Assembly (NCBI GenBank): GCA_027422505.1
Contig: JAPQWV010000017.1
Span: 20,275,501 to 20,339,500, forward strand
Origin: Craterostigma plantagineum
Lineage: Eukaryota > Streptophyta > Magnoliopsida > Lamiales > Linderniaceae
DNA: 64,000 nt
Direction: 5' to 3'
The position numbers and the translations under genes were made by a program. Positions 20,575 to 31,400 of the stretch are shown here, one piece after another (position 1 is the first letter of the stretch; the number at the start of each line of letters is the position of its first letter). The notes beneath the pieces were generated by a model that saw nothing but the letters and a program-made list of their open reading frames with translations, had not been told where the DNA came from and did no database searches.

Positions 20575-21378
20575 TTGAACTTATTACTGAACCTTTATCT
20601 AGGATTCTTAATGAAATTAAGGATTCTATTCTTGTTAAGCAAGATGATTAATATACTTACGAGTGAGGATAAACTCAAAAATCATAAGTTACGAGAAAAA
20701 ATTAAATTATTACATAATGAATTTACATTGCAAATATGTAACGATCTTCCTAATGTTTTTTGGAATAGAAACAAGCATATTGTTTATTTACCTTATGAAG
20801 ATGATTTTAGTGAGAAAAATATTCCCACTAAAGCTCGTCCCTGTCAAATGATTTCCGAATTATTAGAATTGTGTAAAAAAAAATAGCTTCTCTTTTACAG
20901 AAAGGTTTAATAAAACCTTCGAATCACCTTGGTCGTGCAATGCATTTATGTTAATAATCATGCCGAAAACGAAATGGGAGCACCTAGGTTAGTTATTAAT
21001 TATAAACCATTAAATACGGTTTTAAAATGGATTTGGTATCCTATTCGAAATAAAAAAGATCTTTTAGATAGATTATTTAATGCCATTATATTTTCAAAAT
21101 TTGAATTAAAATTAGGTTTTTGGCAAATTCAAATAGCTGAAAAAGATAGATATAAAACTGCTTTTACAGTCCCAATTGGACAATTTGAATGGAACGTTAT
21201 GCATTTTGGTTTAAAATATGCTCCTTCTGAATTTCAAAATATAATGAATTATATTTTTATTCCGTATAGTAATTTTATTGTCGTTTATATTGATGATATT
21301 TTAATCTTTTCTAAAGATATTGAAATTCATTTTAAACATCTTCATATTTTAAGAAAATTGTTATTCAAAATGAATTAG
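20575..21378 (+). pseudogene. Caulimovirid reverse transcriptase
   Basis: Two frames (20575-20886 and 20929-21378) together cover the palm domain: RPCQMISELLELC, GAPRLVINYKPLN, FSKFELKLGFWQIQIAE, KTAFTVPIGQFEW, and the catalytic YIDD in VVYIDDILIFS near 21290. It would copy pregenomic RNA into DNA. A stop (TAG 20884) splits the N-terminal part, and the frame ends at TAG 21376 where the family normally reads on. Confidence 0.85.
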
Positions 21379-21926
21379 CTATATCCAGCCCAAAAATGGT
21401 CTTATTTCAAACTAAATTAGATTTTAGGTCATACCATTGAAAATGGTAATGTTAATCCTATCAATAGAGGTATTGAATTTGCGTTTAAATTTCCAGATCA
21501 AATTCTTGATAAAACTCAACTTCAATGATTTTTAGGGAGTTAATTATATTTCTCCTTATTATAAAAATCTTGCGATTGACACATTTATTTTATTTGATAG
21601 GTTAAAAATGATTCCTTGACAGTAGACAAATAGTCACACTGAAGCAGTTAGAAAAATTAAGAATAAGGTTACGCATTTATCTTGTTTGATGATTGCTAAC
21701 CCTAATTGGAAGAAAATTATACAAACCGATGCGTCTGATTTAGGTATTGGAGGAATCTTAAAACAAGTTTCTCCAGAAGATAAGAAAGAATATATAGTTA
21801 GAGTCCATTCGGGGAAATGGAATAATGCTCAAACGAATTAGCTACTATAGCTAGAGAAGTACTTGCTATTGTTAAGTGCGTTCTTAAATTTCAAGATGAT
21901 TTATATAAAAGTTGTTCATAAAAACC
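21379..21926 (+). pseudogene. Caulimovirid RNase H, 5' part
   Basis: The connection and RNase H domain are readable with many stops; IIQTDASDLGIGGILKQVS near 21717-21775 carries the catalytic Asp. It is cut at 21931 by the solo LTR and resumes at 23619. Confidence 0.75.
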
Positions 21927-21931
21927 GATTG

Positions 21932-23613
21932 TGATAAACGTATTTTACTACGCATATTGTTGTATTTATTTGGATTATAATAGGGCATTTTTGGTCATTC
22001 GCTGCATTTCTTGGCTCTATCTACACTCATTTAAATATTGTAGGATCTTCAAACGGTTATCGGGCGAAGAGGAACGAAAACGAGGCAAAACGACGCAAAA
22101 AGGATAAAGAATGAAGCTGCCAGGAAATGTTCGCGGCCGTGAACGACAATGCAGTAGGCCATGAACGTCGACAGAAAGAGGCAAAATCAACACTGCCCCT
22201 CATCACGGCCGTGAACCCTCAAGCACGAAGCCGTGAACGTGGACAGAGAGCTTAAGATGGAAAAGATCTTAAGTGTCACGGCCGTGAATGACATGCACTT
22301 GGCCGTGACCCTCGGCAGAAACGAAGTTACGCAACACTGTCCACCGTCATGACCGTGACATCCTATGCAAGAGGCTGTGACATATCACTGAAACGTAGTA
22401 AATGAAATTTAATTCATGTCACGGCCGTGACACCTCATGCAAGAGACCGTGACCCGTGGCAGAATGATTAAGATTTAGGGTTTAAGGGTTGTCACGGGCG
22501 TGATGTCTTATGCAAGAGGCCGTGAAGGGTTTTATAATGGCGGAAAAGGAGCCTAAATGCATGGTTCACGGCCGTGAAGGCCAGTTAAGTGGCCGTGAAC
22601 GTTCCAAAATTCAGGGTTAAGGCCCAAATTCGAAGCATAAAAGGGGAGTTCTTCTCAGAACTCAACCCTAACCTTGGAGAGCCGAAACCTAAGAGAAAAA
22701 AAGAGGAAGAAAAACCCTAGAAGCTGCTCCTTCATTCGGAGACACTCAAGAGACGATCCAACAACGCAGTTACGCCATTTTGATCGAGGAACGAGAGCTC
22801 CGCCTCAAAACCGCCCTGCTCACTTCTTAGGGAAGATTTATGAGTTCTCTATCCTCACTTCTTTTGAATCTCGTTGTTATTTTGTCTAATATGAGTAGCT
22901 AACCATTTTATGTGTTTGGAGTAGATGAACGTTGGGTTATGTCGTAGGTAAGGTGTAAGGGTAATCGTGAACACGTGTATTCGACTGTTTATCGTTCTAT
23001 GATATTGCTTCTTTGCTTTAATATGTCTATGTGTTGATGTGAATGTGTGGTACATCGTTTAGGGCGACAGCTAAATAACGATTAGACCGTTCGTAGACGT
23101 TAGGATTCGAGTATAGGGCGAAAGTAAATACTCGATCCTCGCCATTTGGTAATCGCTGATATTAGATTCCCACGAACGTTTAGGGCGACAGCAAATCCGT
23201 GAGTTGGTAGGAAAATTACTGCGATTTAGTCGATATTCATGTAGGAGCGATATTCCGTAGCCTTAGCCGACAACACCCTTCGGGATTCGAATCCCGAGCA
23301 CGTATTTGTCAACTTAAGTCACTCGTATTATTTCTAGTTGTGATTGCTTAGTCTTCTATTCAATTAGGTTGCTTTGTTAAATTAGTTCGTAGCGAAAACA
23401 AATCACGTCATTTTATTTAGGCTAGATGTCAAGTCGATAGGTTAATATTAGTAATCAAGTTCATTTCTCGTGTTCGATACTCGTTTACTCACTTTACTAC
23501 GCTACAGACGATAGGTTCACTGCCTATCGCACGTCGGTGATAGTAAATACGTATTCGTTTTAATTATCACTTGTCACACACGCACTTAATATCAATACAC
23601 CGCGTGTCGATCA
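21932..23613 (+). mobile_element. Solo LTR, Athila-like, inserted in the viral RNase H
   Basis: TG...CA ends (TGATAAACGTATTTTAC and GCGTGTCGATCA) with GATTG duplicated on both sides (21927-21931 and 23614-23618). Removing it rejoins the RNase H reading. Its 1682-bp length, a TATA-like CATAAAAGGGG near 22636, and no internal coding region point to a solo LTR left by LTR-LTR recombination. Athila-like is an inference from length and the TGATAA start. Confidence 0.85.
22131..22637 (+). repeat. Degenerate tandem repeat, period about 72 bp, seven units
   Basis: (T)CACGGCCGTGA-type motifs start at 22131, 22203, 22276, 22347, 22419, 22492 and 22566, spacings of 71-74. Each unit has a second half-motif about 25-30 bases on (AGGCCGTGAAC-like). 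The array ends just before the TATA-like box. Confidence 0.85.
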
Positions 23614-23618
23614 GATTG

Positions 23619-23781
23619 TCAGGCTGCGAAATTTATGTTTCAGAAAGATTTTAAACACGATGTTTCTAAACAAATGTTTGCGAGATGGCAGGCTCATTAG
23701 CCCCATTTGATTTTGAAATTATTTACAAGAAAGGAAGTGATAATAGTCTTCCTGATTATTTAACCCGTGAGTATGTTTCAT
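23619..23781 (+). pseudogene. Caulimovirid RNase H, 3' end
   Basis: The reading resumes right after the target duplication with MFARWQAH, FDFEIIYKKGSDNSLPDYLT and a TGA at about 23779-23781, the normal end of the polyprotein in this group. One in-frame TAG follows WQAH. Confidence 0.8.
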
Positions 23782-25255
23782 GAATTTTGCAGATATGTCC
23801 CAGAATGGGCAAAAGTTCCCCTCTAATAGAGGTCGAAAAGGTGGAAAGAACGTTATAGCTCAAATGGGCAATAAAAAGCTCGTTAAAGAAAATCTTTCAG
23901 CCTCCTCAAGTAATACTTTGAGTGGTGAAGAGTACAAGGAATTTCTTGAATTTAAGAAGCAGAAAGCTAAGCCTTCTAATGAAGGTACTTCTTACGCAAA
24001 AGTTATTACGAAAGAAGATGATGTTGACTATGAGAAAATTTCTCATAATGAGGTAATAATATTACTAGAATTTAAAGATTTAAAATGGTCAGATGAACCT
24101 TGGACTTTAATGACATGGTATTTTGATAAAGCATCATATGCGGCCACATTTCATAAAAATCATGATAACTATGAAACTATCCTTAAATCCACAGGAATGT
24201 GTGATTTTGATCATTTTACTGCGGAAAATTCCCAAACTTCTTTGGAAAAAAGGTTATACGTTTAGTAAAATTATTTTCAAGGAAATTATTTCGCCTGAGA
24301 ATGGGCTATTCACCCTTTAAAAGATAGAGAATATTTTCATCCTAAGTTAAAAACTCTAATTAAATTTAATTATTATGATTATATCGATGACTTTTATAAA
24401 GTGTTTTTATACCAGAATGACAATAAGAAACATTCTTGGTAGATTAAGATTTGTGCGGATGTTTATAAGTCCGAAATTCCTAATTGGTTTTATCATTGGT
24501 TGCTTTCTTATGGAGCCTCAGTTGAAATTCTTAAAGAACATTTCTTTGGATTTTATCAAGAATGGGTTAAAATATCTCAGAGTCTAAAAGAAGCGGAGCA
24601 TAAACAGGAATGTATTGAAGGAATGACTTTTTTACACTTTTATATTGAATTCAGTATTCCATGGATATGGAGATGGACTCCAGAAGTGGGTTATACCCAA
24701 CAAAAGATTCCGTGTCGTAAGCGAATTTTTATATAAAATTTTGGAAAAAAATGATAAGAAAGACTGCTACTGGTGAATATGAAAGCCAGCAGACAATTGA
24801 TAAATAGAAAAGAAAATATCTCAATACAAGGAGATGATTAATAATCATCAACAAAGGGAACCTTCAAGTCCTTTTGAAATAATTTCAAGAAGGATGGATA
24901 TACGAAAGGAAAAATGAAGAATGAAGAAATTGTTCAGGCTTATTTTGACCTAATGAAGAAAGACATCCACAGGAATCTTTGTATTGAAGCTTCGGTTGAT
25001 TTCTCAATGGAGACTTCGTCAAAAGATGAAGAATTTTGTCTTGGTGGAGAAGGACAAAAACCGGAAGATCCGAATAATATTATGGTGGATGATGCAATCG
25101 ATCTCCTCAAAGATGCGATTACCAAGAAGGTCAAGAAAAAGATCAAAAGAAATAATGTCCCACTTTGTCCACTTTCTAAAGTGAGGATAATTACGAAGAC
25201 TTTTGAGGTAAAGTTGATGACTTTAATAAAGCAACAACAATTATTATTCTTTTAA
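23780..25255 (+). pseudogene. Caulimovirid second frame (florendovirus-type ORF2), degraded
   Basis: The start ATG at 23780 overlaps the polyprotein stop. 23780-24265 encodes MNFADMSQNGQKFPSNRGRK and later WSDEPWTLMTWYFDKASY. The reading goes on in other frames (KIIFKEIISPENG near 24271, FSIPWIWRWTPEV near 24650) and ends with an acidic-to-basic tail at 24914-25255 (ITKKVKKKIKRN). Endogenous florendoviruses carry a frame of unknown function at this place; I assign it by position and resemblance only. At least three frame breaks. Confidence 0.6.
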
Positions 25256-25317
25256 AAAGGAACGGCCAACATTAAAGATGGTGGAGCCAGCTCATCAAGC
25301 AAGAACAAGAGTCGAAG

Positions 25318-27332
25318 AAATTCTTTGGCGAATTATTGATGTTTACTTTGTTCTTTTTTTTTTTGTTTTCTTTGACTATAAATATGGCTTTAAGCCATAT
25401 GCTATGTACGCGTTTTCTTGCGCACTCACTCTCTCTCACCTTCCCTTCGTTGTAATTCCCTCTCCATTATAACATATTTTAAGCAATAAAAGTTGAAGTT
25501 TCTTGTAGGATTCATCTTTCAATTAAGTCTAGATTTTTGTATCTTTTGTCTCGTTTAGCCTTCATCGAAGGTTAATTCCATAGTTAAACTACACCAAGAT
25601 GCCTTAATACCTTAATCACGGTTTTGCATCACATTTTATATATATTAATATGATGTATTTAAATTTTTCTTTTATAAAAATCTTTTGAAAATCGATTGAA
25701 AGAATTAAATTTGAATAAATGTTGTAATAAAATTTGATTTGATTAATTTTGTATCGGCTCTTGGCAAGCCCGTGTTGCCGTTAAGTAGGCATTTGAGGGT
25801 GACGGCTGTTACCGATTGAATTAATTGAATGAAATTTTATTATGTAAAAATCATTGTATTCGACTATTTAATTCTAGATCATAAAAACAATTTTTATTTT
25901 TGTTTTAATATTTGGTATATTGGCTAGACTACCTTTGAACGAAATTCTGATTTTGGTATATCGGCCTACCTTTGAACAGAATGGGATCAAACTATTTACA
26001 GCTTGATAACTGGACGGATAGGTTTAACAACGCCAAGTACCATTTTCCTTGGTCCGATAGGTTGGCAACGCCATGTATCATTTGTTAAGTCTTTAAAATT
26101 TTAAATTTTTGTAACGATCTTTCCGTATGGTATCAGAGCCATGTTGGGGGTTTTAAGAAGTTGAGGTGTAGTTTAACGGTCTTTATCAAATGAATTTGAT
26201 GAGACGAAAGGATACTGTTAAAAACAGTGTTCAAGAGGAGAATGATACCTCAAGATTTAGACAAATTGAATCGTTGTATAATTCCTAAGATAAATCATAA
26301 AATAATCTATGAATTAGGAACTTTCGAAAAATTAGGCTTGAAACAGGTAGTTAAAACTACTGAAGGAACAATTTCTTTGAATAATGAAGAAATGGTTATT
26401 AGACTTCTAAGTAATAGAGACTTAGAAAAATATAGAATAAATCATCTATTTATTCATATAGGTTTAGTACAGGTAGTCTTTAAGCCTTTGACTTCAGAAG
26501 CTTTACCATAGAGTTTTATAGCAGCTCTTAGAGATGGTAGAAATCTCGACTGGAAATAATCCCTTATGTGAATAATTCAGTCTACCCTTGCTCATGGCCC
26601 AATTTATTTTAATGTTTATCCGAATCTCCAATTATCATTATCCGATGTTAATATATTAGAAACATTATCAAAATCCTTTTAGAATCTGATAGTGAATCAG
26701 AATCTTCTTCAAACGATGAAAATAATAATATCATCGAAAAGAACTTGTCATCAGAATCTAATGAATGCCAAAATTGTCAAATAGGACAACCTTGCTCTAA
26801 GAATTTAGATAGTTGAGAATCTGAAATAGAAGATAATAGTTTATATCAAATTATATCACAATTTCAACAAATAAATGTTCTTGACAATAATCTTCTCGAA
26901 ATATTAAAACAAACAGATTATTTAGATTTAAAAAAATCTTATTATTAAAAGAATAATTCAAAAAGAGGAAGAAAACGTATAAAGAATTTATTCCTAAATG
27001 AACCTTATAGAATGTTCGAAGTAATAAATTATTCATAATAAAATAAATTTAATAAAAGCGAATCTCCCACTAAATGAGAAAGAAAATTTTCTAAATTAGA
27101 AAAAGGAAAAGAAATTGGTGAAACAAAATCTAGTGAAGAATTCGCTAGTACTTCTGAGAATATCAAAGATAATAATTACATTTCTACATTAGAAATTATT
27201 ACTTCCCAGAAATAGTTAGTGAAAATATCATTACTTATTGACGGAAGCTTTCAAAAAAATCTAGCTTTAATCGATAGTGGAGCAGATTTAAATTGCACCA
27301 GGAAGGAATAATTCCTACCCAGTATTTCCATA
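25318..27332 (+). mobile_element. Second endogenous caulimovirid copy, partial and rearranged
   Basis: Repeats copy 1 from its first base: promoter (TATAAATA at 25377-25384), leader, primer site, movement domain (26190-26650, broken by a shift near 26245 and a TAG at about 26509). At about 26655 it jumps to the sequence of 19612, a loss of some 2.3 kb that removes the capsid. It then runs through the acidic spacer to the protease site and breaks at about 27332, where leader sequence starts again. Confidence 0.8.
26128..26143 (+). promoter_or_regulatory. Met-tRNA primer-binding site of the caulimovirid, copy 2
   Basis: TGGTATCAGAGCCATG, a perfect match to the initiator-Met-tRNA site. Confidence 0.9.
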
Positions 27333-27405
27333 TGTTTCTTGTACGATTCATCTTTCAAGTAAGTCTTTAGTTTCTGTTTTACATATTTATCTTTTGTCTA
27401 GTTAG
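27333..27405 (+). other. Third scrap of caulimovirid leader
   Basis: GTTTCTTGTACGATTCATCT and what follows match the leader near 16100 and 25497. It joins directly to the protease remnant on the left and to a Del LTR fragment on the right. Confidence 0.7.
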
Positions 27406-28449
27406 CACAAGTATCAACCATGCGGTCGATTCCATGATTTCCAAATCGTCCGAGTTGATCAAGCCTTGACACGCAATTATCATAACACGGCGAAAGTCTG
27501 TCACATTAGGTTGATTCGCCCGATCCATTAGCCTTCAATTATCGTCCGATCGATCATGCATTAAAATCTTCATTCACCGACTGCTTTTCTCTCTTAGAAT
27601 CGCCCGACAATTCAGAAGCATTTATAGAATCGGTCGATTGCTACACTTAAAAGCTTACTTTCGCCAAGATTTTACTTAGGACTTGGTCAAAATTAGCTTA
27701 AAGTTAGAAGAAATCCTAGTTTTGATACCTCAGTTGACTCAAATCGCCCGAATGCTCATGAGGTCTACTCCATTCGATCGAAAGTTATAATTTCCAGCTA
27801 TTTTGAAGCTACCTTCTTCTTCATAAATCTGAGTTCTAGCTTATTAATTTTTGAAACGTGACATACACAAATTCAAAGTCCCATGTTAGCATGATTTATA
27901 ATTAAAACCCTAAAATCAACAATTAACCTAAGAATCGCAATCCTTCTTGAAAACTATCCTAAAGTAGGAAAATGATACACCTTTCTTTGGTCTATGCTTC
28001 CTTCTCAAGCTTTCGTTTGAATTCTTTTCTTGGGGTTTTCTCGCTAAATGACCTTATACCATCAATAGGTTTCGATAAGGACTAAATTATCTAAAGCACA
28101 TTTGATGGGACATGAGATGGCGTAACTTCCCTTCAGCCTAAGTAACCATTACTCATTTTCATCCCTAATACTTTGGGCTTAATATGGCCCAATATATTAG
28201 TCCAAGTTATATTCTTATTACTACCATTATAATAAAAATTCGAATTTCTTATTCCGAGTTTCTATTTATAGTATTTTTTTTATCCAAAATATATAAACCT
28301 CATACAATGTTATTTCTACGCCCGAACATGAATTTCCTACCCGGTTAGTTGTCCTAGTAGCACATAAGCATAAAATATGTAGTCACGAAATCATATAACA
28401 TGCATGCATATTTATTGGTCGGCTTACTTACGGAACTCGGGTATTACGT
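27406..28449 (-). mobile_element. 3' LTR fragment of an old Del/Tekay element
   Basis: The last 140 bases (28310-28449) match the ends of the young LTRs (GGAACTCGGGTATTAC) and are followed by the polypurine tract. The part nearer 27406 is diverged and truncated at the viral junction: the expected TGTGGCGCCCCGCC end is absent. No gene is seen here. Confidence 0.65.
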
Positions 28450-28450
28450 C

Positions 28451-28468
28451 ATCCCCCCTTAAAAAGGA
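28451..28468 (-). promoter_or_regulatory. Polypurine tract of the old Del/Tekay element
   Basis: On the minus strand AAGGGGGGATG lies just before the LTR, at the same place as the longer tracts at 50272 and 57755. Confidence 0.75.
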
Positions 28469-28482
28469 TTTCGCCGCCGAAA

Positions 28483-31400
28483 TCAGGCAGGGAGAAATAG
28501 CTCCGGGCAGCGATTTCTCATATCATCTTCCTGTTCCCACGTAGCTTCCTCCGTAGACTAATTCTGCCATAATACCTTGACTAACGGGATTTGTTTATTC
28601 CGTAGTCGTTTCACGCCGTATATCAAGATTTCCACGGGCGTTTCCTCATAACTCAAGTCTGCCTTGAGCTGGTGGTGAAGAACTTCATTATTCAGTACAT
28701 GGCTTGGATCTACGACGTATTTTCGCAACGTCGATACGTGAAAGACATCATGGATTTGAGCTAACGAATTTGGTAACTCCAGTTGATAGGCTACTTCGCC
28801 AACTTTCATAGGGATCCTGAAATGTCCTACTATCTCGGGCTTAACTTGCCCTTCTTTCCAAACCGCTTTACGCATCTCATCGGTGATACTTTCAGGTGCA
28901 TAGTCATCTACTTTAAGCTCTAATGGCCTACGCTTTTGGTCTGCGTAGCTTTTTTGTCCACTTTGAGTCGTTCGCATTCTTTCTCGTATTCTTGAGATGG
29001 CTTCCGTCATTTCTTGTACCATATTAGGGCCTAATATTGCTCGTTCTCGAACTTCATCCAATGAATTGGAGATCTGAGCCTCATATTGAGCCATTCTGAT
29101 TGTTGCATGGTAGCTGTTATTGTAGGAAAATTTGATCAGTGAATGATACTGGTTCCAATTTTCTTTGAAGTCGAGTACACAGGCTCTCAACATGTCCTCC
29201 AGCGTCTGGATGGTTCGTTCAGACTGCCCATCTGTTTGGGGGTGGTAGGCAATGCTGAAGGATAACTTGGTTCCCATGGCCAGTGACGGAACCAGGATTT
29301 ATGACGTGGGGGTCGAAATGTAATTAAAAATTTTGATGTCACGACCATACTTTTATCCATAAATAAAAGGCTAAACTACATTAGTTAAAAGTAGTCTTCG
29401 GTAAAAGAAGTCTCCATGTCCCATACTTTGAAATCTTCGCAAAACTATTTCATTTCCAACACTTGCAAACGTTTCTTTTTCAATGTAACACACCAACAAA
29501 TTCGAGAGAAAGTCATCACTCATCTTATTACGGTGACATGATTTGTTTAGATTTCTTCTGAAAAAAAAATCAATCGAAACATTCCTGTAAAAAAATAATA
29601 ATTTAATAATGATAATGAATAAATTAGTTTTTTAACACATCAATTTTTCTTTAAAAAAAGGGAGTGAAAATATACTTGGACGCCATGTATGCGGTGTGTG
29701 TCGTTTGCACTGCAACTGCAAGCGTTAGTACACAGTCTACAATCGCATGATCGCATAGCAATACTCTGTTATGTCTCTCCCATCCCAATTGATGTTTTTC
29801 GTGTATATTCATTTAATACATAGAATTTTATTTCAAGAAATTGAGGCCCAAAATAAGCCCAAACATTAGTAATTTTATTATTTGAATTTGGCCCAATATA
29901 CAAGTCCAATTAGAAGAATCCCCAAAAATTAGAGTTTGTAGTGCCTTCTTCAACCTCACGTACTACTACCATTAGCCATGGAGCTCCACCTCTACCATAT
30001 ATACCCTTCTCACGCGGCTGCCGGGGGGTCGGCCGACCCCTCTGACCCCTCTGTGGTTCCGTCACTGCCCATGGCCTTCTGCAGGCTCATCTAGAACTTA
30101 GATAGAAATCTTGAATCTCTATTGGAAATGATTGACACCGGCACTCCGTGGAGTCGTACTATCTCCTGAATGTATAGTTCTGCATATCGTTCTAGTGAAA
30201 ATGTCGAACTGATCGGTAGAAAGTGAGCAGACTTGGTAAGTTGATCAACGATGACACAAATAGCGTCGTGGCCTTTCACAGTTTTCGGCAAGCCAACGAC
30301 GAAGTCCATCGTGATGTGGTCCCACTTCCGTTCGAGTACTGGTAGGGATTGCAAAGTCCCCGCCGGTCGTTGATGCTCTGCCTTTATTTGTTGGCACGTT
30401 AGACATTGACTCACGAACGTTGCGATTTCGCTTTTCATTCCTGGCCACCAATAATTGCATCATAGGTCTCTATACATCTTCGTCGTTCCGGGGTGAACTG
30501 AGTAAACCGTGGCATGCGCATCCTTCATAACTATCTTCTGAAGCTCCGTGTCATTGGGAACGTATATTCGATTTCTGTAGTATAAGCTTCCGTCTTCTAG
30601 TATTGTCCGATGGCCTCTGTTTGCGTTTCTTTGATTTTCACATACAGTTCGTCATTTCTTGCGCCTTTATGATCTACTCCATCAGAGTTGATTGGAGTGT
30701 TAACGTCGCTAGCCTTGTTTCAATTTTGCCCATTTGTATTACTTCAACTTCGAGACTTTGTAATTCCGCGCTAATAGTCTTGCGGCTTAATGCATCCGCG
30801 ACTATATTCGCCTATTTTAGGATGTTAACTAATTATGCAATCATAGTCCTTGACCAATTCGAGCCATCGTCGTTGTCTCATGTTCAATTCTTTCTGAGTG
30901 AATTACGCTCTTGTAGTCCGTGAAAATCTCACATCGCTCTCCGTATAGGTAATGCCTTCAGATTTTGAGAGCGAAGACTACCGCGACAAGCTCTAAGTCG
31001 TGCGTTGGGTAGTTCTTCTAATAGTCTTTCAGCTGCTGAGAGGCATATGCAACGACGTTCCTATTCTGCATTAAGACGCATCCTAAACCATTCTTCGATG
31101 CATCACTATAAATGGAGAATCCTGCGGCCCCTGTGGGAATCGTTAATACTGGGGCAGAGTAAGTCTGTTCGTCAATTCCTGAAAGCTCTGCTCGCATGCG
31201 TCGTCCCAATGAAAGGGAATATTCTTCTTTATTAGCTTCGTTAAAGTTGAGGCGATCTTTGAAAAATCCTTGATGAATTTCCTGTAGTATCCGGCTAATT
31301 CGAGAAACTCCGAATTTCGGTTACATTCGTCGGTTGTGGCCAGTTGTTGATAGCCTCTATTTTGCTGGGGTCAGCAGAGATTCCAGCTCCTGAGATCACA

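Larger units (their letters stand above)
15919..25317 (+). mobile_element. Endogenous caulimovirid (florendovirus-like), unit-length degraded genome
   Basis: Order on the plus strand: promoter, leader, Met-tRNA primer site, movement protein, capsid region, protease, reverse transcriptase, RNase H and a second reading frame after RNase H. That is the layout of plant pararetroviruses; a separate second frame favours florendovirus over petuvirus. There are no LTRs. The 15919 start recurs at 25318, so a second copy begins head-to-tail. The repeat distance of 9399 bp less the inserted solo LTR and its duplication (1687 bp) leaves 7712 bp, a normal caulimovirid genome size. Every frame has stops and shifts, so the copy is dead. 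Confidence 0.8.

Noticed and set aside
22131..22637. Regular repeats considered as a CRISPR array.
   Set aside because: Spacer and repeat are not separable, units are degenerate, and the block is inside a plant LTR.
22674..22889. A 71-codon frame in the solo LTR.
   Set aside because: It lies in the transcribed LTR part, has no domain, and looks like chance.
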